Source: Methanoregula sp. (lineage in GTDB: Archaea; Halobacteriota; Methanomicrobia; Methanomicrobiales; Methanospirillaceae). Taken from it: a DNA stretch of 10,985 nt. The stretch lies in NCBI GenBank assembly GCA_028711405.1, contig JAQTSH010000037.1, positions 1-10,985 of the forward strand, in the 5' to 3' direction. The notes beneath the pieces were generated by a model that saw only the letters and a program-made list of their open reading frames with translations, searched no databases and was not told where the DNA came from. This document shows positions 1 to 6,380 of this stretch, one piece after another. The position numbers were made by a program, and so were the translations under genes. How positions within the stretch are numbered: position 1 is the stretch's first letter; every line of letters begins with the position of its first letter.

Positions 1-1762
1 GAGCGCTGACATTGGCGTAATACACTGCACCGGCAACATCAACGCTGAGTGTAGATTCGCCGGCAGCGGCAGTGCCGTTGTTCTTGACCGTGACGTTGAT
101 CAGGTTTGGCTCATTGGCGAAGAGGAAAGATCCTGCGCCTGGGTTGCATGCGAGTGTGGTGACCTGCAGGTCTGCGAGTTCTTGTGCCGGGTACCTGACC
201 GCCAGCGTAGCAAGTGTGGTCTTGAACGAGGTTCCTGTGCCAAGGGAGTACTGGAACACGCTGTCGGCAGCCAGGTTTACAGCACCGGTGACCGACCAGG
301 TATGGTTCTCGTAGTAGTTGATCGGACTGACCGGGTTTGCACCGGCTTGTGAGACGCCATTGAAAGTGTATGTGCCATCAATGCTGGAGAGCGCGACGTT
401 ATTCAAGGTCGCGTCCGTGAAACCGACGGGTATGCCAGCCGTGCCGAACGGGGTCGATGAACTGCCGGCATTGATCCAGTCGTGCCCGTGATTGACCCAG
501 TACTTCACCGTGTCGCTATCGCCGTCGTTGTATGCGACGACGAGCGTGACTGCCTTGAGCCTGCCGTCATAGCTTCCGGTACCGATCTTCTCGTTCTTCA
601 CGTGAACTGCCGGCTGCGTGGACGTGATCAGGTTCGTGACATCGTACGAGGTCTCGTAGTCCGAGAAGACCCGGTTCGTGTGATTATTGATCCAGTAGAC
701 CCTGCCGTCCGTTGAATATGAGGTTCCCGTTGTCATGTTCTCGACACCGAGAACCATTTCATATGTTCCGTCACCGTTGGCGTCCAGCGAGGTAGTGGTA
801 CGCGACTGCCAGTCTGCCGATCCGCTGCCGGAGTAGATGTTGACGTAGACCCGTGCCCATTGGAGGTTCGTGAAGCTCGGCAGCATGAACGACTGATCAA
901 AGTTCCTTTCAGTGACGCCGCTTGACGGCTGGTTCACGAACGGGACCGGTTGGAAACTGCCGAAGTACAGGTCGCCGGAGACTGTGCCGTTCTTCTCGTT
1001 TATCAGGGGAAGTGATGATCCTGTGACCAGGTTTACGGTGACAAAATTCGCCTGTTTCATCTGGTTGGACCCACCCGGACCGGTTACCATCAGGGAGACA
1101 TTGAAGGTTCCCGCGTTCGTATAGGTGTGGGAAGGATTCTTTTCAGCCGAGGGTGCACTGTAGTCCCCGAAGTCCCATGACCATGCAGTCACGCAGCCGG
1201 CGGAGGCATCGGAGAACCGGACGACAATCGGGAATGTGCCGCTTGTCGGGGTTGCACTGAAGTTTGCTACAGGTACTGAAAAGACAGTAGTAAAAGTACC
1301 ATTTTGTATCGAAGTCTCAGAAATAAGATCCTTTGGGGGAAGTGCTACATCTTCGAGCGTTTCAAGGATCAGTCCCAGTTGTGAGACTGAACCGCTCATT
1401 TTCGCCATGAAGGTAATATTTGCCAGCCATGCATTGCCATTTGCCACTCCATTCGTAGTAGCAATTGCAATCCTGAGCGGACTGGACAGGTTTTGGGGAA
1501 CTACTCCTCCAAAGGTGACAGCAACCGATTTCACCTGGAGGATTGTCTCGTTGTAATGTACCACAAAGGTAATACTTCCCACCTGTGGGTTGAAACGGTT
1601 GTCAAGATTAATCTGCACTGTGGCATTCTCTCCCGAAGTTATGCCGGATGCGTTGGTGATATACAGTATGTTATCAGAAACAGTCGCTGCACTTACACAA
1701 TTGAGAGAGAGAAGTATCAGTGCAAAAATCGCGATCAAGGTACAAGTCAGTTGTCGTCTCAT
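1..1762 (-). CDS. Secreted surface protein (cohesin-like, PKD, DUF3344-like, CARDB start), 3' end outside the window
   Basis: Open minus-strand frame with no stop; 587 codons are visible and the C terminus lies beyond the left edge. The product begins MRRQLTCTLIAIF, a basic then hydrophobic signal peptide with likely cleavage after VSA (about residue 25). Residues ~28-160 resemble a cohesin-like fold (FVVHYNETILQVKSV, then LANITFMAKMSGS). Residues ~164-244 are a PKD domain: the WDFGD motif is at 196-200, followed by HTYTNAGTFNVSL. Residues ~252-525 resemble the DUF3344 repeat of methanogen surface proteins (DANGDGTYE, YWVNHGHDWIN). From ~530 a CARDB-type adhesion domain begins (NEPNLINVTVKNNGT). 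The ATG at 1762 is preferred because AAAGGATGA lies upstream at a workable distance; the in-frame ATG at 1771 would leave no room for that site. It is expected outside the cell or in the envelope, with many N-glycosylation sequons. The ligand is unknown. Domain names come from motif recognition, not a profile search. Confidence 0.85.
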   Translation of the reverse strand, partial: MRRQLTCTLIAIFALILLSLNCVSAATVSDNILYITNASGITSGENATVQINLDNRFNPQVGSITFVVHYNETILQVKSVAVTFGGVVPQNLSSPLRIAIATTNGVANGNAWLANITFMAKMSGSVSQLGLILETLEDVALPPKDLISETSIQNGTFTTVFSVPVANFSATPTSGTFPIVVRFSDASAGCVTAWSWDFGDYSAPSAEKNPSHTYTNAGTFNVSLMVTGPGGSNQMKQANFVTVNLVTGSSLPLINEKNGTVSGDLYFGSFQPVPFVNQPSSGVTERNFDQSFMLPSFTNLQWARVYVNIYSGSGSADWQSRTTTSLDANGDGTYEMVLGVENMTTGTSYSTDGRVYWINNHTNRVFSDYETSYDVTNLITSTQPAVHVKNEKIGTGSYDGRLKAVTLVVAYNDGDSDTVKYWVNHGHDWINAGSSSTPFGTAGIPVGFTDATLNNVALSSIDGTYTFNGVSQAGANPVSPINYYENHTWSVTGAVNLAADSVFQYSLGTGTSFKTTLATLAVRYPAQELADLQVTTLACNPGAGSFLFANEPNLINVTVKNNGTAAAGESTLSVDVAGAVYYANVSA

Positions 1763-1826
1763 TCTGTTCATCCTTTAGAGAATTTTTTGTAGTCATCAAT
1801 CTCCGCCCGCAGGAAAGAATAATCAC

Positions 1827-1849
1827 AAAAACGGCGGTTCCGTTTTTTT
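1827..1849. other. Terminator-like hairpin in the surface-protein leader
   Basis: AAAAACGG (1827-1834) and CCGTTTTT (1840-1847) form an 8-bp stem around a 5-nt loop. On the plus strand it runs into seven T's (1843-1849); on the minus strand the right arm supplies five T's. It lies about 65 nt upstream of the surface-protein start, inside its predicted leader, and about 210 nt past the tiaS stop. It could be a terminator or an attenuator-like leader structure; the sequence does not decide. Confidence 0.4.
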
Positions 1850-1900
1850 GTCCTGTTTCATCTCCAGTGCTTGCACGGTCATCGTATCATCGAGGTTACG

Positions 1901-1932
1901 ATGAAAATACGTTGATATTTTCATTCTATATG
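1901..1932 (-). promoter_or_regulatory. Probable TATA box plus palindrome upstream of the surface-protein gene
   Basis: On the minus strand CATATAG (forward 1926-1932) resembles an archaeal TATA box. Immediately downstream is a perfect inverted repeat, ATGAAAATA (1901-1909) and TATTTTCAT (1916-1924), with a 6-nt spacer. Transcription starting about 27 nt below the TATA centre would fall near 1902, so the palindrome would cover the start site, a typical repressor position, and leave a leader of about 140 nt. This is inferred from spacing only. Confidence 0.45.
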
Positions 1933-2044
1933 TCTGTCCTTTGGGATCATACACGTTTTCATTCACTTTTTTGTATATTAGTATCTATTTCTGGATTATG
2001 CCTGCAATCGTAAATAACTTGTCATTCGTTTATGTCTCATTACC

Positions 2045-2050
2045 AAAAAA
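2045..2050 (-). terminator. Poly-T terminator after tiaS
   Basis: Six A's on the given strand read as TTTTTT on the minus strand, starting 8 nt after the tiaS stop. Archaeal terminators are often simple T-runs. It separates tiaS from the surface-protein gene on the same strand. Confidence 0.5.
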
Positions 2051-2057
2051 TACCGGT

Positions 2058-3353
2058 TCAACGAACGAGGGGCAGTCGCATCTTGTTGTCAACCAGGCAG
2101 TCACGTGTAATCATCAATACCTGTGAAGTTGAATAATCCGGTTTGCCCCTGCATAATGGCTTAGCCAGATGTCGTCTTGCGGTTGGCGGCACTTCATACC
2201 ATCCCCCCGCGAGCCTTCGGGCGATCTCCCGCACCTCCGGGTCGCGTGCATGTGCCCCGCACTTCCGGCACTTGTAGCCCTTGTCCCTGCCATCGCTGGT
2301 CATTCGCTTGCCGCACGCAGCACAGACCGGCGGACGGGAAACAACCGGTGCAGCGAGCGAGACAACCCGGATCTTCTCCAGGTTGATACTGCTCTTCTTG
2401 AAACTCCCGCATACGATCACGTCATCGCCCGGGACCAGATGGCGGACAATCTGCCGGAAATTCTTAGTAGGCTCATATGCCATGCACCGCACAGAACTGT
2501 CGCCCTCCTCAATCATGAACGAAACATGCCCACCCGTGCCTGTCTCCGGGGCAGTCGCAACCACCCCATGCACCCGGTACGAGAGCCCTTCCCGCAGACC
2601 CCCGACCCCGCCATCCCGCAGATGCGCATCCGTCCCCTGGTTCGTCACCCAAATCTGTTCGATATCGGGCTTTTCGGATTCAATCATCGAACGTGCAAGC
2701 ATCACCCATGCCGGGCTCTCCCCCCGGATCCCGAAGAGCACCGGGTCCGGTGTATGGGGGACGCAGACCACGACATTGTTCACGACATCAACCGTGTCCC
2801 ACGTGTGCGGGAAGGTGGCGTCTTCCGCCGCAAAGAGACTGTCGCGGTCAACGTCACGGGGTGTTCCCCACAGTGCCGGGTCCCGGTACACAAGAATCTC
2901 GTGCGTCCGGTCGGTGAACACACTCGCAACCGCTGCCGCCGCCCCGATGAGCCCGCGCCGGTTTTTGTACCCTTTATACTGGGCGCCTGCGGCGTCAAGG
3001 AGGCGCGTCGCGTCAGTAATCTCGCAGAAATCCGTCACCGCCCGTATGTAAAACGCGGGGTCAAGCTGTTCTTCCGCAACGACGACGCCGGGATTCGTAT
3101 TCTCGCAGGAGAACTCCGCCAGTGCCTCAACGGTCTCACACGCGATCGTGAACGCCCGGTCTGTATCCCCCACGACATCCAGCGCTATTGCGGCATTCCC
3201 CCGGGTCTTGTAGGTCACGTTCGGGTTGAGCCGGACGAGTCGGGCTTCCCGCACCTGCATATGTTCCCGTATCAGCTGCCGGGCGAGCACCGCTCCAAGA
3301 TAGGTCGTACACATCCCGGCGGGCGAATCCGTGTCATCGATACCGATAAGCAT
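2058..3353 (-). CDS. tiaS: tRNA(Ile2) 2-agmatinylcytidine synthetase TiaS
   Basis: Archaeal enzyme that attaches agmatine to the wobble cytidine of tRNA-Ile2 (CAU anticodon) using ATP, so that the tRNA reads AUA as isoleucine. The 431-residue product opens with MLIGIDDTDSPAGMCTTYLG, the family signature; the Thr pair at 16-17 is in the segment that includes the threonine autophosphorylated in the Archaeoglobus enzyme (Thr18 by my recollection). YKTRGNAAIAL is at 48-58, a central ATP-using region with NQGTDAHL at 238-245, an OB-fold at ~257-335, then a zinc ribbon with C344, C347, C362 and C365. Length fits the family (about 420-440). The ATG at 3353 is chosen because the signature starts exactly there, although the frame stays open upstream to 3620. 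No Shine-Dalgarno site is visible, suggesting a leaderless or near-leaderless message. After the usual HLAKPL ending (395-400) there is a further ~31-residue tail. Divergent from the HTH gene. Confidence 0.93.
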   Translation of the reverse strand: MLIGIDDTDSPAGMCTTYLGAVLARQLIREHMQVREARLVRLNPNVTYKTRGNAAIALDVVGDTDRAFTIACETVEALAEFSCENTNPGVVVAEEQLDPAFYIRAVTDFCEITDATRLLDAAGAQYKGYKNRRGLIGAAAAVASVFTDRTHEILVYRDPALWGTPRDVDRDSLFAAEDATFPHTWDTVDVVNNVVVCVPHTPDPVLFGIRGESPAWVMLARSMIESEKPDIEQIWVTNQGTDAHLRDGGVGGLREGLSYRVHGVVATAPETGTGGHVSFMIEEGDSSVRCMAYEPTKNFRQIVRHLVPGDDVIVCGSFKKSSINLEKIRVVSLAAPVVSRPPVCAACGKRMTSDGRDKGYKCRKCGAHARDPEVREIARRLAGGWYEVPPTARRHLAKPLCRGKPDYSTSQVLMITRDCLVDNKMRLPLVR

Positions 3354-3396
3354 GTCTATATTAATATGGGGGAGGGCTATATCCATTTGTAACTGC
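3354..3396. promoter_or_regulatory. 43-bp divergent promoter between tiaS and the HTH regulator
   Basis: Both start codons are separated by only 43 bp. The minus strand has GATATAG centred about 27 nt before the tiaS ATG (forward 3377-3383), as expected for a leaderless transcript. TATATTAATAT (3357-3367) lies 30-40 nt before the HTH ATG and could serve the plus strand. The two promoters would overlap, so activity of one may affect the other. Inferred from motif and spacing. Confidence 0.45.
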
Positions 3397-4323
3397 ATGT
3401 CCCAGGATCGCCAGCTCCAGCTGGTCATCAGCGTGATGATAACTGCCGGGTTCGAGGTCTCCGAACGCTTCAGCATACGCCCACGCAGTTTTGATCTCAT
3501 CGCGAGGAATAACGGAACGCTCCTCGTCATAAAAGTGGTCGCGCATATCGACTCTGTCAGCGAAGACGTGGCATTTGACCTGGAAGTGATCGCCCACCAC
3601 CTTGGCGGTGTTCCGCTCATCGTCGGGGAACGGGCGCGCGAGGCAGAACTGGAACGCGGAGCGGTCTATGTCCGGTATGGCATCTACGCGATCAGCCCGG
3701 CAACGCTCTACGATTATTTTGTTGAGATGGTTCCTCCGCTTGTCTATGCCTCGCCCGGCGGGCTGTACGTGAATATCAACGGCGACGCCCTCCGCGAGCT
3801 CCGGGAAAAACGGAACATGTCACTTGGGGATCTCGGGCAGGTGCTGGGCGTTTCGCGGCGCACGATCAGTAAATACGAGAGCGGGATGGGCACGACGCTC
3901 GATGTGGCGATACGGATCGAGGAGTATTTTGACACGGGCGTGGTCGAGCACATCGACCTTTTGAGCCATGCGGAACCCCCGGCGGAACAGGGGCACGAAT
4001 GGTCAGACAAAAAAGAGCGGTGTGTCCCGATCGAGTTTCTGGAACAGATCGGCATGCAACTGCACACGCTCCGGGGCGCACCGTTCCAGGCACTCCTCAC
4101 GTTCAACAAACACACGATCCTGACCGGCTATGGTCCCGCGCAGAAAGTGGTCAAACGCGCAGCGCTGATCGGCAACATTTCGCAGATTGCAAAGAAGCAT
4201 GCGATGTGTATCATCACCGACTATCACAAGCAGAAAAAGATCGGAAAAACGCTGGTCATTGGTGAGGAGCGGCTCCACCGGATCGAGGACGGTTTCGAGC
4301 TCCTCGACATGATCGGAGAGTGA
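3397..4323 (+). CDS. Archaeal HTH-type transcriptional regulator (COG1395 family)
   Basis: 308 residues from MSQDRQLQLV. The N-terminal part (~1-110) matches the conserved domain of this archaeal regulator family: SFDLIARNNGTLLVIKVV at 31-48, HIDS at 50-53, LGGVPLIVGERA at 69-80, RYGIYAISPATLYDYF at 93-108. I read it as a possible nuclease-like fold without an obvious active site (inference). VPPLVYASPGGLYVNI links to a Cro/C1-type helix-turn-helix at ~130-165 with SLGDLGQVLGVSRRTISKYE. The C-terminal ~100 residues form a second conserved region of unknown role. The ATG at 3397 is preferred over the upstream in-frame ATG at 3331, because the 22 extra residues would overlap tiaS and do not look conserved. 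Targets are not known. It lies directly upstream of the thermosome gene, whose promoter carries a palindrome, but a regulatory link is conjecture. Confidence 0.88.
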   Translation: MSQDRQLQLVISVMITAGFEVSERFSIRPRSFDLIARNNGTLLVIKVVAHIDSVSEDVAFDLEVIAHHLGGVPLIVGERAREAELERGAVYVRYGIYAISPATLYDYFVEMVPPLVYASPGGLYVNINGDALRELREKRNMSLGDLGQVLGVSRRTISKYESGMGTTLDVAIRIEEYFDTGVVEHIDLLSHAEPPAEQGHEWSDKKERCVPIEFLEQIGMQLHTLRGAPFQALLTFNKHTILTGYGPAQKVVKRAALIGNISQIAKKHAMCIITDYHKQKKIGKTLVIGEERLHRIEDGFELLDMIGE

Positions 4324-4337
4324 GCGGTTTTAGCCAA

Positions 4338-4387
4338 CATATATATAGAACCACAAACCACTTTTAGTGCTAAAAGTGGTGAAATTT
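4338..4387 (+). promoter_or_regulatory. Thermosome promoter: TATA box, 24-bp inverted repeat and ribosome binding site
   Basis: A run of alternating A/T at 4339-4347 (ATATATATA) is a strong archaeal TATA box and predicts a start near 4370. A perfect 11-bp inverted repeat follows, ACCACTTTTAG (4357-4367) and CTAAAAGTGGT (4370-4380), separated by TG. It would span roughly -13 to +10, a repressor-type position. The ribosome binding site GGTGA (4378-4382) overlaps the right arm and sits 5 nt before the ATG at 4388. No known heat-shock operator sequence was recognised in it; archaeal heat-shock repressors of the Phr/HSR1 type bind in this position at chaperonin promoters. Confidence 0.65.
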
Positions 4388-6049
4388 ATGTCACAACAAC
4401 TTGGAGGACAACAGATCCTTATTCTTAAAGAAGGCAGCACCCGTACCCGCGGTCGCGATGCGCAGGGTATGAATATCACTGCCGCAATTGCAGTAGCAAG
4501 TGCAGTCAGGACCACACTCGGCCCCAAGGGAATGGATAAGATGCTCGTCGACACAATCGGCGATGTCGTCATCACAAACGATGGCGTGACCATTTTGAAA
4601 GAAATGGACATTGAGCACCCGGCGGCAAAGATGATGGTTGAAGTCGCAAAGACCCAGGATGATGAGGTCGGCGACGGTACAACCACCGCAGTCGTCATTG
4701 GTGGAGAACTCTTAAAGAAGGCAGAGGGACTCCTCGAACAGGACGTCCACCCGACCATCATCGCCGCAGGTTACCGGCAGGCAGCTGAGAAGGCGCAGGA
4801 GTTCTTAAAGGACATCGCCATCGATGTGAAGGCGACGGACAAGGCGATGTTAAAGAAGATCGCAGAGACCGCGATGACCGGCAAGGGTGCCGAGGCATCG
4901 AAGGACAAGCTCTGTGACCTCGTCGTCAAGGCAGTGACCATGGTCGCTGACGAAGACGGCACGGTCAACACCGACAACATCAAGGTCGAGAAGAAGACCG
5001 GTGGCTCCATCGACGACTCAGAGATCGTGGAAGGCGTACTCATCGACAAGGAAAGAGTCCACCCGTCGATGCCCAAGAAGGTCACGAACGCGAAGATCCT
5101 GCTCCTGAATGCAGCAGTCGAGTTCAAGAAGACCGAAGTCGATGCAGAGATCAACATCACCCACCCCGACCAGTTACAGGCATTCCTCGACGAAGAGGAG
5201 CGCATGGTCAGGAGCATCGTTGACAAGATTGTCGCAAGCGGCGCAACTGTCCTCTTCTGCCAGAAAGGCATTGACGACATTGCCCAGCACTACCTCTCGA
5301 AGGCTGGCATCTTTGCCACCCGCCGTGTCAAGAAGAGCGACATGGAGAAGCTCGCCCGTGCAACCGGTGCAAGCCTCGTCTCCTCGATCGATGCGATCAC
5401 AAAGGAAGAGCTCGGAAAGGCAGGACTCGTCGAAGAGCGCAAGGTCTCCGGAGAAGAGATGACCTTTGTCGAGCAGTGCAAGAACCCCAAGGCAGTCTCG
5501 ATCATTGTCCGTGGCGGAACCGAGCACGTGGTTGATGAACTCGAACGCGCAATCAACGATGCACTCCGCGTCGTTGCGGTCGTTGTCGAGGACAAGAAGA
5601 TTGTCGTCGGCGGCGGTGCGCCCGAGACCGAGCTCTCGCTCCGTCTCCGCGAGTACGCAGCAAGCGTCGGTGGCAGGGCACAGCTCGCTATCGAAGCATT
5701 TGCATCAGCACTTGAGGTTATCCCCCGGACCCTTGCCGAGAATGCAGGACTTGACCCCATCGACATGCTCGTTGAGATCCGTGCAGCGCACGAGAAGGGC
5801 AAGAAGACGTTCGGTCTGAACGTCTACGAAGGTAAGGCAGCTGATATGAAGGCAGCCGGTGTCTTTGAGCCACTCCGCGTCAAGACTCAGGCAATCTCCT
5901 CCGCTGCCGAGGCAGCGATCATGATCCTGCGCATTGACGATGTCATTGCCTCCTCAAAGAGCCCATCACCCGAAGGCGGTATGCCCCCCGGTGGCATGGG
6001 CAGTATGGGTGGAATGGGCGGCATGCCTCCGGGCATGGGCGACTACTAA
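4388..6049 (+). CDS. ths: Thermosome subunit (group II chaperonin, archaeal CCT)
   Basis: ATP-driven protein-folding chaperonin that assembles into double rings in the cytoplasm with a built-in lid. The 553-residue length fits the family. Visible motifs: LGPKGMDKML at 44-53 and NDGVTILKEMDIEHP at 64-78 in the N-terminal equatorial domain, the ATP-binding GDGTTT at 95-100 with catalytic Asp96, the apical substrate-binding domain at about 215-368, Asp391 in NDALRV, and GGGAPE at 408-413 in the C-terminal equatorial part. The tail from about 528 is a Gly-Met-rich GGM repeat ending GMGDY, as in other chaperonins where it lines the cavity. The ATG at 4388 has a good GGTGA site; an in-frame ATG at 4367 would lie inside the promoter palindrome. 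The gene is apparently single in its transcript, with a T-run 19 nt after the stop. Confidence 0.97.
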   Translation: MSQQLGGQQILILKEGSTRTRGRDAQGMNITAAIAVASAVRTTLGPKGMDKMLVDTIGDVVITNDGVTILKEMDIEHPAAKMMVEVAKTQDDEVGDGTTTAVVIGGELLKKAEGLLEQDVHPTIIAAGYRQAAEKAQEFLKDIAIDVKATDKAMLKKIAETAMTGKGAEASKDKLCDLVVKAVTMVADEDGTVNTDNIKVEKKTGGSIDDSEIVEGVLIDKERVHPSMPKKVTNAKILLLNAAVEFKKTEVDAEINITHPDQLQAFLDEEERMVRSIVDKIVASGATVLFCQKGIDDIAQHYLSKAGIFATRRVKKSDMEKLARATGASLVSSIDAITKEELGKAGLVEERKVSGEEMTFVEQCKNPKAVSIIVRGGTEHVVDELERAINDALRVVAVVVEDKKIVVGGGAPETELSLRLREYAASVGGRAQLAIEAFASALEVIPRTLAENAGLDPIDMLVEIRAAHEKGKKTFGLNVYEGKAADMKAAGVFEPLRVKTQAISSAAEAAIMILRIDDVIASSKSPSPEGGMPPGGMGSMGGMGGMPPGMGDY

Positions 6050-6067
6050 CCCCATCACATCCCAATA

Positions 6068-6074
6068 TTTTTTT
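6068..6074 (+). terminator. Poly-T terminator after the thermosome gene
   Basis: Seven T's beginning 19 nt past the stop codon, with no strong preceding hairpin. Fits the simple T-run terminators of archaea. Confidence 0.5.
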
Positions 6075-6380
6075 CAGGGAAACCGGCAATCCGATTTCCG
6101 TTTTTCATTGTGTGAAGTTTGAAACCCGGATAGGTTACTGTGTATTCCGATTAGTAAATGCCCCGTGTGATACTGTCGTGAGGTTTGCCTCACCACTCGT
6201 AGAAATGGAGATCCGCCAGACTATCACGTTTGCAGATACCCTGCCTGTTCACGTCCTGGCACTCTGTAGTTCGGGTCATACCCTGCCAGGAACATATCGA
6301 AAGTGTTTTTTTGGGTTCCGATGAGATGTACCATGAACCGCGAACCACGATTCGCCTACACGGGAAGTTGAGTATTCTTC
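6075..6380. other. 306-bp intergenic stretch with two hairpin candidates, no recognised gene
   Basis: No coding frame here looks real. GTGAGG (6178-6183) and CCTCAC (6188-6193) form a 6-bp hairpin with a TTTG loop. TCCTGGCA (6254-6261) and TGCCAGGA (6284-6291) form a perfect 8-bp stem around 22 nt, followed 14 nt later by seven T's (6306-6312). The second unit could be the end of a small RNA or a second terminator. The stretch must also hold the promoter of the downstream metallopeptidase gene, but no convincing TATA box stands out. Confidence 0.4.

Noticed and set aside
72..1556. Several plus-strand frames of 70-106 codons
   Set aside because: Antisense to the surface protein frame, which has a signal peptide and a PKD motif. 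No ribosome sites or motifs.
2169..3392. Long plus-strand frame (407 codons) opposite tiaS, and a second at 2281-3051
   Set aside because: Both lie antisense to a gene with clear family motifs. Their products are rich in Arg, Pro, His and Cys and have no recognisable domain; high-GC genes often give such shadow frames.
3331..3396. Longer start for the HTH regulator at 3331
   Set aside because: It would overlap tiaS by 23 bp and its N-terminal 22 residues look unrelated to the family; the ATG at 3397 begins exactly at the conserved part.
4330..5802. Minus-strand Ser-rich frames under the thermosome
   Set aside because: Reverse reading of a highly conserved chaperonin gene; low-complexity products.
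6340..6355. GCGAA/TTCGC inverted repeat before the metallopeptidase gene
   Set aside because: Only 5-bp arms; expected by chance in this composition.
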